NCBI RefSeq assembly: GCF_014643515.1
Contig: NZ_BMJP01000001.1
Coordinates: forward strand, 682,001 to 746,000
Direction: 5' to 3'
DNA: 64,000 nucleotides
From: Sphingomonas prati
GTDB lineage: Bacteria; Pseudomonadota; Alphaproteobacteria; Sphingomonadales; Sphingomonadaceae
Shown: positions 9,828 through 19,787 of the stretch, piece by piece
Numbering within the stretch: the first letter of the stretch is position 1
Layout: each line of letters opens with the position of its first letter
Translations under genes and position numbers: made by a program
The notes under the pieces: model-generated
What the model was told of the DNA's origin: nothing
Databases searched by the model: none
Seen by the model: only the letters and a program-made list of their open reading frames with translations

Positions 9828-9894
9828 GTTCCCCGGCGAAGGCCGGGGCCTAGACGCAACCGCTTCACCCAGGCCCCGGCCTCCGCCGGGGAAC
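9828..9894. repeat. inverted pair of CCCCGGC-type dispersed repeats
   Basis: GTTCCCCGGCGAAGGCCGGG at 9828 is mirrored by CCCGGCCTCCGCCGGGGAAC ending at 9894. The pair can fold into a long hairpin between the convergent flavin reductase and fdhD genes and may act as a two-way terminator. Related single copies lie at 44203 and 51955. Confidence 0.75.
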
Positions 9895-9905
9895 ACAACC
9901 GTCGA

Positions 9906-10703
9906 TCAAACCGCGGCCAGCACCGCATCGGCCCGCGCCAGCGCCACCAACCGCACCCCCGCCTCCGCCGCCCGCGTCACCGCCAGGCTCGTCGGGGCAG
10001 AGATCGTCACCAGCAGCGGACACCCCGCCAGCGCCGCCTTCTCGACCAGCTCATACGAGCACCGCGCCGATAGCAACGCGAACCCGCCGTCCCACTCCAG
10101 ACCCTCACGCGCCATCGCGCCCAGCAGCTTGTCGAACGCATTATGCCGCCCGACATCCTCCCGCACCGCCCGGATCTCGCCATCCGCGGTGCAGCAAGCC
10201 GCGGCATGCACCGCCCCCGTCGCCCTGTTCAAAGGCTGCAAGGCCCGCAACGCCCCCAGCGCCCGAAACACCGCCGCATCCGCCACCGGCGCACCCGGCG
10301 CAACGACCGGCAACACGCGCAGCGCCTGCTCCAGATTCTCGATCCCGCACAGCCCGCAGCTGCTCTCCGAAACCCGGTGCCGCACGCGCTCCAGCACGCG
10401 CTCCACCCGTTCCGGCACCAGCGTGATGCGCAGCACCATCCCCTGCGGCGCAGGATGCGCGTCGACGTCCAGAACGTCCGCCGCATCGTCGATCAACCGC
10501 TCCGACCGGCAGAAGCCGTAGGCGAAATCCTCCAGCGCGGTCGGCGTCGCCATCATCACCGCATAGCCGAGGCCGTTCACCTCCACGGCGACCGGCATCT
10601 CCACCGCCAGCGCGCGCATCGTCGGCACCGCGGCCCCGTCCGGCACGATCCGCAGGAACGCCGCATCGACGGTCGCCTGCGGCATGACCACGTCATTTTC
10701 CAT
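9906..10703 (-). CDS. fdhD: formate dehydrogenase sulfurtransferase FdhD
   Basis: FdhD (265 aa) passes sulfur from a cysteine desulfurase to the molybdenum cofactor so that formate dehydrogenase becomes active. The two-cysteine loop is clear in SESSCGLCGIENLEQA (around residues 115-130), and later blocks RAVREDVGRHNAFDKLLGA and LLSARCSYELVEKAA match the family. No formate dehydrogenase subunit or molybdopterin gene lies in the window, so its client is elsewhere. An in-frame ATG at 10685 is an alternative start. Confidence 0.93.
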   Translation of the reverse strand: MENDVVMPQATVDAAFLRIVPDGAAVPTMRALAVEMPVAVEVNGLGYAVMMATPTALEDFAYGFCRSERLIDDAADVLDVDAHPAPQGMVLRITLVPERVERVLERVRHRVSESSCGLCGIENLEQALRVLPVVAPGAPVADAAVFRALGALRALQPLNRATGAVHAAACCTADGEIRAVREDVGRHNAFDKLLGAMAREGLEWDGGFALLSARCSYELVEKAALAGCPLLVTISAPTSLAVTRAAEAGVRLVALARADAVLAAV

Positions 10704-10762
10704 AATACTAATCCGCCATTCTAGGATGGGTCCGAAACAACTAGGAGCGCGTTACCGGCTGC

Positions 10763-11671
10763 ATGAACGATCGACCCTTACCCCGCCAGGCCGTCCTGAT
10801 CGTCAACGCGCGCTCGCGCAAGGGACGCAAGCTGTTCCGCCGCGCCGCGCGCAGCCTGAAGGCGGCGGGGGTGGAGATCATCCGGTCGCACGCCGTCCGC
10901 GACCCCGCCAAGCTGAAGGTCCATGTCTGCGAAGCAGTCGCGGACGGCGCACCGATGGTCATCGTGGGCGGCGGCGACGGGTCGCTCTCCTCCTCGGTCG
11001 ATCACCTCGTCGGTCACGACACGGTGTTCGCACTGCTCCCGCTCGGCACCGCGAACAGCTTTGCCCGCACGCTCGGCATTCCGCTCGATCTCGATGGCGC
11101 GATCGACGTCATCGCTAACGGCCAACGCCGCCGCATCGACCTCGGCATGATCGACGACGATTATTACGCCAACTGCGCCACGCTCGGCATCGCACCGCTG
11201 ATCGCCGAAACCGTGCCGCACGGCCTGAAGAAGATCCTCGGGCGCCCCGGCTACCTCGCCTGGGCCGCCTACCAGATGCTGCGTTTCAAGCCGTTCCGCC
11301 TGACGATCGGCGAGGGCGAAAACGCCGAAACGCTCGACGCACTCGAAGTCCGCGTCGCCAACGGCAACTACCACGGCGGGACCGAAATCGTCGACAGCGC
11401 CTCGGTCGACTCCGGCCAGATCGTTGTTCAGGTCGTCACCGGCACGATGCGCGGTCGCCTCGCCTGGTCCTGGATCGCGAGCGTCCTGAAACTCGAAGCC
11501 CGCAAGGAGACGATGCGCGAATTCCACGGCCGCGAGATCCGCATTTCTACCGATCGCCCCATGCCCGTCTCGATCGACGGCGAACTTCTCGCCACCACCC
11601 CGTTCACCGCCCGCATCGCCCGCGCGGTGATCGACGTGGCAGCGCCCGCCTCCGTAACCCCAACCCCCTGA
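10763..11671 (+). CDS. diacylglycerol kinase-family lipid kinase
   Basis: A 302-aa lipid kinase of the DAGK catalytic-domain family (YegS/BmrU type). Residues 10-20 show the opening VLIVNARSRKGRKL, the nucleotide-binding motif is MVIVGGGDGSLSSSV (near 63-77), and LPLGTANSFARTLGIPLD (about 90-107) is the conserved LGTxNdFAR block. It probably phosphorylates a membrane lipid such as diacylglycerol, ceramide or a sphingoid base, which would suit a glycosphingolipid-making organism, though the substrate is inference. Confidence 0.9.
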   Translation: MNDRPLPRQAVLIVNARSRKGRKLFRRAARSLKAAGVEIIRSHAVRDPAKLKVHVCEAVADGAPMVIVGGGDGSLSSSVDHLVGHDTVFALLPLGTANSFARTLGIPLDLDGAIDVIANGQRRRIDLGMIDDDYYANCATLGIAPLIAETVPHGLKKILGRPGYLAWAAYQMLRFKPFRLTIGEGENAETLDALEVRVANGNYHGGTEIVDSASVDSGQIVVQVVTGTMRGRLAWSWIASVLKLEARKETMREFHGREIRISTDRPMPVSIDGELLATTPFTARIARAVIDVAAPASVTPTP

Positions 11672-11675
11672 ACCG

Positions 11676-13112
11676 TCAGCCGGTAGGCCGGTCCCGCCCC
11701 GCCGCATCGGCATCCGCCAAAGCAGTCTCGCGCCCCGCCTCAGGCAACAAACTCCCCCGCCGCCACGTCCCGCGCAGATAGTAGGCCGTGGCCAGCAGCA
11801 ACGAAGCGGTCATCCCGACCGGGAAACTCCACCACAGCGCATCCGTCCCCAGCACCGGCTGCAACAGCCGCGCGAAGCCCAGCCGCACCGGCAGCAACGT
11901 GATCGCCAGGATGATGAGCGGCGCCACCACCGCCCCGTTCGCCCGCACCGTGGAAAACAGCACCATCGTCACGCCGAACAGCACGAAGCTCCACCCCGCG
12001 ATCAAATGGATATGCGCCGCGATCGGAATCGCCGGACTCCCTGATGCCAGGAACAGCCCCAGCGCCGCACGATCCACCAGCGTCGTCACCACCACCATCG
12101 CCCCGGTCAGCGCAAGATTGGTGACGATGCCCGCCCGCGTGATCGCACCGATCCGGTCCCACCGGCCCGCGCCGATATTCTGCGCCGCCATCGCGCTCAC
12201 CGCCGCACCGATCGCCATCGCCGGCATCTGGATATAGGTCCACAGCTGCAACGCCACGCCGTACGCCGCGGTTGTCACCAGCCCCTGCCGGTTGACCAGC
12301 CCGATCATCGCCAGCCCCGACACCGACACAACCATCATCTGCAACCCGAGCGGCGCGCCCTTCGCCAGGATCGCGCGAAGCAGCACCGGATCGGGGATCA
12401 GATACCGCCACTCCCGCCCGCGCAGCCGGATCGGCAGATCGCGCGCGTAGATGTAGACCAGCAGCGCCCCCAGCCCGACATGGTTGGCGATCAGCGTCGC
12501 CGTCGCCGACCCGGCGATCCCCATCGCCGGGATCGGCCCCGCTCCCGCGATCAAAATCGGGTTCAGCCCGCTGTCCACCACCGTCGACACCACCATGAAC
12601 CAGAGCGGCGTCAGCGAATCGCCCGTGCCCCTCAGCCCCATCATCAGCAGCACCAGCAGGAACGCGGCCGGCATCGACAGGAAAATGACGCGTAGATAGA
12701 TGAGCGCGAGGTCCTGCACCGCCGGTGGCGTCGCCAGCAACCGCAGCAATTGCGGCGCGAACACCCAGCCGAGCAGCGCGATCACGAACGATCCGCCGAC
12801 CAACATCCCGATCGCCGACCCGAGCGAGCGCCGCGCCCCGTCCGGATCGCCACGCCCCGTCGCCTGCCCGACCAGGATCGTCGCCGCCATCCCGAACCCG
12901 AACACCGCCGCGAACATCAGGAACATGATCAGGTTCGCATTGGACGTCGCCGCCAGCGCCCCCTCACCCAGATATCGCCCGACCCAGATCGCGTTGATCG
13001 ACCCGTTCAGCGACTGCAGCACGTTCGACCCGAGCGTCGGCAACGCGAACATCAGCAACGCCGGCGTGATCGCCCCGGTCGTCAGATTGGGCCGGCTGCC
13101 GTGCGTCGCCAT
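11676..13112 (-). CDS. MATE family efflux transporter
   Basis: A 478-aa multidrug and toxin extrusion-type inner membrane antiporter. Two MatE repeats are evident: residues about 15-180 (starting LTTGAITPALLMFALPTLGSN) and about 240-400, with around 12 hydrophobic segments in total. Such proteins export cationic drugs in exchange for Na+ or H+. It converges with the lipid kinase gene (4-bp gap). The substrate is unknown. Confidence 0.92.
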   Translation of the reverse strand: MATHGSRPNLTTGAITPALLMFALPTLGSNVLQSLNGSINAIWVGRYLGEGALAATSNANLIMFLMFAAVFGFGMAATILVGQATGRGDPDGARRSLGSAIGMLVGGSFVIALLGWVFAPQLLRLLATPPAVQDLALIYLRVIFLSMPAAFLLVLLMMGLRGTGDSLTPLWFMVVSTVVDSGLNPILIAGAGPIPAMGIAGSATATLIANHVGLGALLVYIYARDLPIRLRGREWRYLIPDPVLLRAILAKGAPLGLQMMVVSVSGLAMIGLVNRQGLVTTAAYGVALQLWTYIQMPAMAIGAAVSAMAAQNIGAGRWDRIGAITRAGIVTNLALTGAMVVVTTLVDRAALGLFLASGSPAIPIAAHIHLIAGWSFVLFGVTMVLFSTVRANGAVVAPLIILAITLLPVRLGFARLLQPVLGTDALWWSFPVGMTASLLLATAYYLRGTWRRGSLLPEAGRETALADADAAGRDRPTG

Positions 13113-13180
13113 CTCGATGTCTTTCCTACCTGCGGGAGTGGGGGGCGCGGCCGGGGCAGACGTCGGCCCCAGCCGCTACC

Positions 13181-15826
13181 TCATCCCAACCGCGCCAACG
13201 CCGCCCGCAAGCGGTCCGCCTCCGCCGACCTCAGCGCATGATCCTCGCGCGCCTTGGCCACCGCATCCGGCTTCGCCCGCTCGACGAACGCCGCGCTGCC
13301 AAGTCGCCCGGCCAGCGCATCACGCTCCTTCTCCGCCACCGCGATCCCCTTCGCCAGCCGCGCCCGCTCCGCCTCGAGGTCGATGACCCCGTCGAGCGGC
13401 AGCACGAACGTCGCCTCGTCGACCACCACCTGCGCCGCCCCGCCGACCGCCGGCTCGAACGACACCGCCTCGATCCGCGCCAGCCGCGCCAGAACCGCGG
13501 CCTGCGACGCCAGCCGCGCCCGCGTCACCTCCGACGCATCGCGCACGTGCGCCACCAGCTTCGCCCCCGGCGGCACGTTCAGCTCCGCCCGCGCCGCGCG
13601 GATCTCGCCCACCAGCCGGATCGTCCAGTCGATCTCCTGGCTCGCCGCCGGATCCATCGCCCGCGCATCCGCCATCGGCCACGCCGCGACGATCAGGTCA
13701 TGATCGCGCGTCGCCAGCGCGTGCCACAACTCCTCGGTGATGAACGGCATGAACGGATGCAGCATGACCAGGATCTGGTCGAGCACCCAGCCCGCCACCG
13801 TCCGCGTCTCCGCCGCGGCACCCGCGTCCGCCTCGGCCCCCAGCGCCGGCTTGATCAGCTCCAGATACCAGTCGCAGAACGTCGCCCAGACGAACTGGTA
13901 AACCGTGTTCGCCGCCTCGTCGAACCGCAGGTCGGCCAGCGCCAGGTCCAGCGCCTGCACCGTCTTCGCCGTCTCGCCCAGGATCCAGCGGTTGACCGCC
14001 TGCTCCGCGCGCGGCGGCTCCAGCGTCGTCGACCCGCCGATCCCGTTCGACTGCGCGAACCGCGCCGCATTCCACAGCTTCGTCGCGAAGTTCCGATATC
14101 CCTCGACGCGCCGCTCATCCAGCTTGATGTCGCGCCCCTGGCTCTCCATCGCCGCCATCGTGAAGCGCAGCGCATCCGCCCCGTACCGGTCGATCAGCCC
14201 GAGCGGATCGACGGTATTGCCCTTCGACTTGGACATCTTCGCCCCGTCCGGCGCGCGCACCAGCCCATGCAGGTACAGCGTCCGGAACGGCACCTCCCCC
14301 ATGAACTCCAGCCCCTGCATGATCATCCGCGCATCCCAGAAGAACAGGATGTCGAACCCGGAAATCAGCACGTCGTTCGGATAATGCTTGGCGAGCTTCG
14401 CCGTCTCGTCCGGCCACCCCAGCGTCCCGAACGGCCACAACGCCGACGAGAACCACGTATCGAGCACGTCCTCGTCCTGCGTCAGCACGCGGTCGTCGCC
14501 GGCCTGTGCCCGCGCCCCCGCCTCGTCGAGCGCGACGAAGGCAGTGCCCTCCGCGTCGAACCACGCCGGAATCCGATGCCCCCACCACAGCTGCCGTGAC
14601 ACGCACCACGGCTGGATATTGTCGAGCCAGTTATAATAGGTCTTGGTCCAGCTCTCCGGCACGACCTTGATCGCGCCCGACCGCACCGCCTCGATCGCAG
14701 GGCCGGCCAGCGTCTTGGCATCGACATACCATTGGTCGGTCAGCCACGGCTCGATCACCACCCCCGACCGGTCGCCATAGGGCGTCTGGATCGTGCGATC
14801 CTCGACCCGGTCGAGCAGCCCCGCTTCCTCCAGCGCCGCCACCACCGCGACGCGCGCGTCCTTCACCGACAGGCCGAGATACGCGTCGGGGATCAGCCCG
14901 TCCGCCACCTGCACCACCCGCGCCTTGGCATCGAGCATGTTGAGCATCTCGCCCGCCGCGAACCCGGCGCGCCGCCCGACCTCGAAATCGTTGAAGTCGT
15001 GCCCGGGCGTGATCTTCACCGCACCCGACCCCAGCTCCGGATCGGCATGCTCGTCCGTCCCGATCGCGATCGACCGCCCCGTGATCGGCAACGTCACGCG
15101 CTTGCCCACCATTGCGGTGTAACGCTCGTCGGTCGGATGCACCGCGACCATCATGTCGGCCAGCAGCGTCTCCGGCCGCGTCGTCGCGACCGCGATGAAG
15201 CCCGACCCATCCTCCAGCGGGTAGCGCAGATGGTAGAATTTGCCCTGCACCTCGCGCGTCTCGACCTCCAGGTCCGAGATCGCGGTGCCGAGGCCCGGGT
15301 CCCAGTTCACCAGCCGCTTGTCGCGGTAGATCAGCCCCTTGGCATGCAGGTCGACGAACACCTTCAGCACCGCGCGCGAGAAACCCGGGTCCATCGTGAA
15401 CCGCTCGTTCGCCCAGTCGCACGACGCGCCCAGCCGGCGCAGCTGCCCGGTGATCGTGCCGCCGCTCTCTTCCTTCCACGCCCAAACCCGCTCGACGAAC
15501 TGCTCGCGCGTCAGGTCGGTACGCTTCTCGCCGGCGGCGTTCATCTGCCGCTCGACCACCATCTGCGTCGCGATGCCGGCATGGTCGGTGCCGACCACCC
15601 ACAGCGCATCCTTCCCCTTCAACCGCGCATGACGGACGAGGATGTCCTGCAGCGTATTGTCGAGCGCATGGCCGATGTGCAGAGAGCCCGTAACGTTGGG
15701 CGGCGGAATGACGATCGTGAACGGCTCCGCATCGGGCCGCTCCGGCCGGAACCCGTTCGTGTTCTCCCAATGGGAATACCAGCGCGCTTCGATGGCCGCG
15801 GGGTCGAATGTCTTGTCGATCGTCAT
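13181..15826 (-). CDS. valS: valyl-tRNA synthetase
   Basis: Class I valine-tRNA ligase (881 aa). The HIGH motif is [14 protein letters not shown] (near residues 41-54) and the KMSKS motif is [14 protein letters not shown] (near 530). The connective editing domain lies between them, an anticodon-binding domain follows, and a C-terminal coiled coil begins around residue 815 ([18 protein letters not shown]). Length is normal. It lies downstream of the PopZ-like gene, a neighbourhood shared with other alphaproteobacteria. Confidence 0.98.
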   Translation of the reverse strand: MTIDKTFDPAAIEARWYSHWENTNGFRPERPDAEPFTIVIPPPNVTGSLHIGHALDNTLQDILVRHARLKGKDALWVVGTDHAGIATQMVVERQMNAAGEKRTDLTREQFVERVWAWKEESGGTITGQLRRLGASCDWANERFTMDPGFSRAVLKVFVDLHAKGLIYRDKRLVNWDPGLGTAISDLEVETREVQGKFYHLRYPLEDGSGFIAVATTRPETLLADMMVAVHPTDERYTAMVGKRVTLPITGRSIAIGTDEHADPELGSGAVKITPGHDFNDFEVGRRAGFAAGEMLNMLDAKARVVQVADGLIPDAYLGLSVKDARVAVVAALEEAGLLDRVEDRTIQTPYGDRSGVVIEPWLTDQWYVDAKTLAGPAIEAVRSGAIKVVPESWTKTYYNWLDNIQPWCVSRQLWWGHRIPAWFDAEGTAFVALDEAGARAQAGDDRVLTQDEDVLDTWFSSALWPFGTLGWPDETAKLAKHYPNDVLISGFDILFFWDARMIMQGLEFMGEVPFRTLYLHGLVRAPDGAKMSKSKGNTVDPLGLIDRYGADALRFTMAAMESQGRDIKLDERRVEGYRNFATKLWNAARFAQSNGIGGSTTLEPPRAEQAVNRWILGETAKTVQALDLALADLRFDEAANTVYQFVWATFCDWYLELIKPALGAEADAGAAAETRTVAGWVLDQILVMLHPFMPFITEELWHALATRDHDLIVAAWPMADARAMDPAASQEIDWTIRLVGEIRAARAELNVPPGAKLVAHVRDASEVTRARLASQAAVLARLARIEAVSFEPAVGGAAQVVVDEATFVLPLDGVIDLEAERARLAKGIAVAEKERDALAGRLGSAAFVERAKPDAVAKAREDHALRSAEADRLRAALARLG

Positions 15827-16322
15827 GCGACCAGCCTTAGCGGGGCGTCGTGGCGTCCGAAAGTGTTTCGGGTGAGGTCACGACGGTGATCACTGCTTGC
15901 CGTGACCGGCCGACGTTGTCCCGAGGATGGCGCCCCCCACCCCCGTTCATCCTGAGTAGGGGCTGAGCGCAGTCGAAGACCCGCATCGAAGGAAAGGCGC
16001 AGCGCCGGAACAAGTCCCGCCACGTGCGCACCGGTCCCCACCCCTACCCCCGTTCGGTTCGAGCCTGTCGAGAACGCCGCGCAACGTTCTCGACAGGCTC
16101 GAACCGAACGGCGCAGGATAAAAGGCCAGAGCCCCCAAACCCGCCCATCCCGAGCGAAGTCGAGGGACCCCTTCGAGCGAAGTCGAGAAGCGTAAAGGCA
16201 GGAGATCCCAGGCTTCGCTCGGTCGGTCCGTCGACTGCGCTCGGGATGGACGTACGTGGGGGGATCGATAACTAGGCAGTCAGGCAGTCAAATACCAAGC
16301 CCGCGGCCCAACCCGAAAACCC
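15827..16322. repeat. gene-free stretch with several dispersed repeats
   Basis: About 500 bp between the PopZ-like gene and valS without a credible gene. It holds a perfect 62-bp palindrome (16050-16111), a CATCCCGAGCGAAGTCGAGG element (16144-16192), an inverted relative of it (16211-16251) and a diverged copy near 15944. The valS promoter must lie here or upstream, but I could not pin it down. Confidence 0.7.
16050..16111. repeat. 62-bp dispersed palindrome, copy 2
   Basis: Perfect 26/27-bp arms CCGTTCGGTTCGAGCCTGTC... and its complement around a short centre. Total length of 62 bp is identical to the other five copies. Confidence 0.85.
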
Positions 16323-16754
16323 TCAGCCCTGCTTCCCCGTAATCCGCGCAATCTCACGCGCCACCAGGGTTTCCACAACCTCGGGCAACCGCGCGTCGAG
16401 CCATTCCTTCAGCATCGGACGCAGCATCTCGCGCACCATGCCCTCCAGCGTATTTTCGCTCGGCCCGGCACCACGCACCACCAGCGCGGACAGCAGATCG
16501 AGCGACTGCTTGCTCGCCACCACCGCATCGGGCGACACCAGAGCCGGCGCCGGCTCGGTCAGTTCCAGCACGTCAGACGGAGGCGGCGGCACATCCACAG
16601 GCGGGGCGGCAGCGACCGAATCCTGCACCGGCCGGCGCGGGCGCGGTGGCACGACCGCTGCGCCGTCATCGGCGATGATGCGTTTGATGGAAGCCAGTAT
16701 ATCTTCCATCGACGGTTCCTGACGTACGTCCCCCATGGCTCCGCTATCCATCAT
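16323..16754 (-). CDS. PopZ-like DUF2497 protein
   Basis: A 143-aa protein with the layout of the polar organiser PopZ: an N-terminal short helix EPSMEDILASIKRIIADD (residues 14-31), a Pro/Val-rich disordered middle (about 33-80) and a C-terminal helical oligomerisation block (about 90-143, including MLRPMLKEWLDARLPEVVE). In Caulobacter PopZ gathers chromosome-anchoring and cell-cycle proteins at the pole. The ATG at 16754 overlaps the tolC stop as ATGA; in-frame ATGs at 16751 and 16736 are alternatives. The polar role here is inferred from family and from position near valS. Confidence 0.85.
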   Translation of the reverse strand: MMDSGAMGDVRQEPSMEDILASIKRIIADDGAAVVPPRPRRPVQDSVAAAPPVDVPPPPSDVLELTEPAPALVSPDAVVASKQSLDLLSALVVRGAGPSENTLEGMVREMLRPMLKEWLDARLPEVVETLVAREIARITGKQG

Positions 16755-18328
16755 CTGACGGGCGGTGTCACGGGGTTTGCGCGCACCGTCGGGGGGATGT
16801 CACGCGACGCCGCCGGCACCGCGGGTCCGTACGCGCTTTGCGGCAGCACGACCTGCGTCGGCGACGGCAGCCCGGCGGTCGATGCCGCCACCGGCACCGG
16901 CGCCGGATCGTCGTTCCAGTCGCTCAGCGAACGTCGCGCCTGGCGGTAGCTGATCGTCGGATCATACAGCGGCCCGCCGTCCAGCCCCAGGTCGCGCGCC
17001 TCCGCCTTGCCGATCGCGGCGAGCAGCGCGAAGCCGGCGACATACGCATCGCGCCGCGCCGTCACCAGTTGCACCCGCACGTTCAGCAATTCCTGTTCCG
17101 CGTTCAGCACGTCGAGCACGTTGCGCGTCCCCACGCTGTTCTCCGCCCGCACGCCTTCCAGCGCCAGCTCGCTCGCCGACACCGCGCGTTCGGACGACGC
17201 GATCACGCCCAGTGCCGCGGCATAGAGCGAATAGGTCGCCCGCGAATCGGACACCACCGACCGCTCGACCAGCGCGATCTGCTCGATCGCCTGGCTCGAC
17301 CGCGCCTGCGCCTGCCGCACGCGCGCCGCGGGCAGCCCGCCCTGGTACAGCGGCAGGTTCGCGCTGAGCCCGACCGTCGCGGTCTTCTGCGACTGCTGCG
17401 CGCTTTCCACGATAGTGCCGGGCTGCGTCGGATCGCTCGTGCCCCCGCCCGGGTTCACCACCACCGATCCGGGCCGCGAGCCGACATAGTTGGTGTAGCT
17501 CCCTTGCGCGAAGCCAGACAGCGTCGGCAACCGCGATGCCTTCGCGGTCCGGATATCAAAGTTCGCCGCGCGCGCCGCCGCGCGTGCCGCAATCAGGTCC
17601 GGGTTGTTCTCGATCGCCACGTCGGCGGCCGCATCGGCACTGGCCGGGAACAGCGGCAACGGCGGCGGCGGCTCCAGCGCGTCCGGCGTCGTGCCGATGA
17701 TGCGCAGGTAATTCTCGCGACTCGAATCGAGCTGCGCCAGTGCGGATTGCAGCTGGCTCTGCGCGATCGACAGCCGCGCCTGCGACTGCGCCACGTCGGT
17801 GCGCGTCAGGTCGCCGACCTCGAACCGGTCACTCGATGCCTGCACGTTGGTTTCGAGCACGCGCACGTTGCCGCGGTTCAGCTCGACGATCGCTAGGTCG
17901 CGGATCACGTCCATGTAGCTGCCGACCGCCTGGACGAAGATGTTCGCCTCGGTCGACCGCAACGACGCCCGCCCCGAATCGACGCGCGCATCGGCCGCGC
18001 GGATCGAGCTTTTGACGCCGCCACCCTGGTAGATCGGCATGCTGATGTTCAGCCCGGCGTTGAGCGCGCGGGCAGGCGAGAACTCGCCACCGATCCCGCG
18101 CCGCACGAACTCGCTGTAACTGCCGCTGCCCGCCACCGTCGGCCGGCCCTGCGACAGCGCGATCGCGACATTCTCGTCCACCGCCCGCTGCCCGGCGCGC
18201 GCACCGGTCAGCGTGGGGTTGCCGTTATAGGTGCGGACCAGCGCCTCGCGCAGCGTCGCGCCCATCGCGGGGGTCGCGACCGACGCCAGCATCGCCGCGA
18301 CCGCGACCACCCTTGTTCCTGCCGTCAT
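16751..18328 (-). CDS. tolC: TolC family outer membrane channel
   Basis: A 525-aa TolC-type outer membrane factor, the exit duct of type I secretion and RND efflux systems. A signal peptide covers residues 1-23 (VAVAAMLASVATPAMGA). Two OEP repeats follow, with alpha-barrel heptads around 130-210 and 330-420, and the family opening LREALVRTYNGNPTL at 25-39. The C-terminus is a Pro-rich extension. It is downstream of the pcm-like gene and overlaps the PopZ-like gene by 4 bp. Confidence 0.94.
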   Translation of the reverse strand: MTAGTRVVAVAAMLASVATPAMGATLREALVRTYNGNPTLTGARAGQRAVDENVAIALSQGRPTVAGSGSYSEFVRRGIGGEFSPARALNAGLNISMPIYQGGGVKSSIRAADARVDSGRASLRSTEANIFVQAVGSYMDVIRDLAIVELNRGNVRVLETNVQASSDRFEVGDLTRTDVAQSQARLSIAQSQLQSALAQLDSSRENYLRIIGTTPDALEPPPPLPLFPASADAAADVAIENNPDLIAARAAARAANFDIRTAKASRLPTLSGFAQGSYTNYVGSRPGSVVVNPGGGTSDPTQPGTIVESAQQSQKTATVGLSANLPLYQGGLPAARVRQAQARSSQAIEQIALVERSVVSDSRATYSLYAAALGVIASSERAVSASELALEGVRAENSVGTRNVLDVLNAEQELLNVRVQLVTARRDAYVAGFALLAAIGKAEARDLGLDGGPLYDPTISYRQARRSLSDWNDDPAPVPVAASTAGLPSPTQVVLPQSAYGPAVPAASRDIPPTVRANPVTPPVR

Positions 18329-18353
18329 GCCCGTCCCGCCCCCGCTCGATCGT

Positions 18354-18989
18354 TCAGAATGTAAAGACAGGTGGCGCCGCGAACCCCGGCAGCACGACCG
18401 CTTCGGCGTCCGCCACCGTCACCAGGCCGAAGCCGTTGCCCGCGCGCCGGCCGATCGCCAGCCGCGTCACGCCGCGTTCGACCAGCCCGGTCGCCAGCCG
18501 ACCGCCATCGACCAGCTGCTCGCTGATCGCCGCCGGCACCGCGTCGACCGCCCCGTCGATCAGGATCAGGTCATACGGCGCGCTGGCGGCCCAGCCGGCG
18601 TTCAACGGCCCGGACACATAGCTCACGCCCGCGGTCTGGACGGGCACCAGTGCGACGTCCTCCTCCAGCGCGACGACGGACGCGACCAGCGGCGCGATCA
18701 CCGCGGCGGCATAGCCGGTCGCCGATCCGATGATCAGCACGCGGTCGGTCGCCACCGGGCGCGCATCGGCGATCAGCCGCGCGGTCGCCAGCGGCGCGTT
18801 CAGCCAGCGTCCGTTCGCCAGCGGCACCGGCCGATCGGTATAGGCCGCGGCCATCGCGTCGGCCGCGACGAACCGCTCGCGCGGCACCTCGGACAGGACG
18901 GCGAGCAGCCGTGGCTCGCTGACGGTGTTGGTGCGCAACTGGCTGTCCACCATGGCGCGTCGCATCTGGTCATAATCTGGATGGGTCAC
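18354..18989 (-). CDS. protein-L-isoaspartate O-methyltransferase-like
   Basis: A roughly 211-aa methyltransferase of the PCMT family, which repairs isoaspartyl residues using S-adenosylmethionine. The N-terminus (DYDQMRRAMVDSQLRTN) is typical of the alphaproteobacterial TolC-linked branch. The SAM loop is VLIIGSATGYAAAV, less glycine-rich than the usual GTGSGY, so activity should not be taken for granted. I place the start at the GTG at 18989, which has a GAGG site 6 nt upstream; an ATG at 19028 would add a tail unlike the family. Confidence 0.82.
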   Translation of the reverse strand: MTHPDYDQMRRAMVDSQLRTNTVSEPRLLAVLSEVPRERFVAADAMAAAYTDRPVPLANGRWLNAPLATARLIADARPVATDRVLIIGSATGYAAAVIAPLVASVVALEEDVALVPVQTAGVSYVSGPLNAGWAASAPYDLILIDGAVDAVPAAISEQLVDGGRLATGLVERGVTRLAIGRRAGNGFGLVTVADAEAVVLPGFAAPPVFTF

Positions 18990-19129
18990 GGTAAGCCTCG
19001 TCGCACGACTGTATTGAATAGGCAACACAGCTGGCCGCCCGTTCGTCGTCTATCTTGTCGTTTTCGTCGCGCCAAGCGCGAAGCGCCGCATCGGCGTTTC
19101 CGTCCACGATATTGCCAGCGCTGGAAGGC

Positions 19130-19203
19130 TGGAGGCCCGACCGGGAATCGAACCCGGGTGCGAGGATTTGCAGTCCTCTACGTCACCACTCCGCCATCGG
19201 GCC
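19130..19203 (-). tRNA. tRNA-Cys (GCA)
   Basis: A full cloverleaf reads on the minus strand: acceptor GGCCCGA/TCGGGCC, T-arm CCGGGTTCGATTCCCGG, anticodon loop with GCA in GGACTGCAAATCC. The discriminator base is T, as expected for tRNA-Cys, and the 3' CCA is genome-encoded. Confidence 0.96.
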
Positions 19204-19302
19204 AAACCGTGGGGAGGCGCGCACTTGCAAGGGTTTCGCCCGTGGGTCAACCCGAACTTCGCGCGACCACCCGCAAAACCGGTCCGGCTGTCGGTCGGCC
19301 GA

Positions 19303-19569
19303 TCAGTCGAGATCGGCCAACAGCACCCGCTTCACCCGCACGCCGATCACGGTCAGCCGCCACGCATTCTCGGATTTTCCGCGTCGCTGGATCAGCCCCT
19401 TGGCGTCGCGGATCGCCGTCATCCGCTTGGCGGTGCGGTGGTCGTCGGCCTCCTGCCAGTCGTCCGACAACGCCATCACGACGCGGCGCTGCGCCACGCC
19501 GATCTCGGCTGCGATCTCCATCGCCTCGTAATCGGTGTCGTCGTCCGGCATGTCGTGGCCGTCGGTCAT
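19303..19569 (-). CDS. small conserved-looking protein of unknown function
   Basis: An 88-aa cytoplasmic protein I do not recognise. The N-terminus is very acidic (MTDGHDMPDDDTDYEAME); the rest is a charged helical segment (QRRVVMALSDDWQEADDHRT) and a basic, beta-prone C-terminus (NAWRLTVIGVRVKRVLLADLD). It sits between the tRNA-Val and tRNA-Cys genes on the same strand. The upstream part of a longer frame would overlap the tRNA and is unlikely to be coding. Confidence 0.6.
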   Translation of the reverse strand: MTDGHDMPDDDTDYEAMEIAAEIGVAQRRVVMALSDDWQEADDHRTAKRMTAIRDAKGLIQRRGKSENAWRLTVIGVRVKRVLLADLD

Positions 19570-19632
19570 GCGGATCGTCCCCTGCCGGCCCGGGCGGCGG
19601 TCTGGGCCGGCCCGGTCGGTCGCTGTTACGGC

Positions 19633-19708
19633 TGGTGGGCGGTGACGGGTTCGAACCGCCGACATCCTGCGTGTAAAGCAGGCGCTCTACCGGCTGAGCT
19701 AACCGCCC
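19633..19708 (-). tRNA. tRNA-Val (TAC)
   Basis: Cloverleaf on the minus strand: acceptor GGGCGGT/ACCGCCC, D-arm with AGCTCAGCCGGTAGAGC, anticodon stem CCTGC/GCAGG with TAC in the loop, T-arm GGCGGTTCGAACCCGTC and an encoded CCA end. 76 nt. Confidence 0.96.
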
Positions 19709-19787
19709 GCCGCAACGCGTCGTTGCCATCGTTGCCATGCGACCGCAAGCCCCCAGACGCGCGGCCCACCCGATCAGCCCTCGCCGA

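Noticed and set aside
7622-9928. A 768-codon minus-strand open frame opposite the OB-fold, HAD and flavin reductase genes
   Set aside because: It lies antisense to three genes with clear domains; composition is Arg/Gly/Val-rich as expected from reading GC-rich codons in the opposite frame, and no domain is visible.
13238-14599. A long plus-strand open frame inside valS
   Set aside because: It is Arg/His-rich shadow coding opposite a complete valyl-tRNA synthetase.
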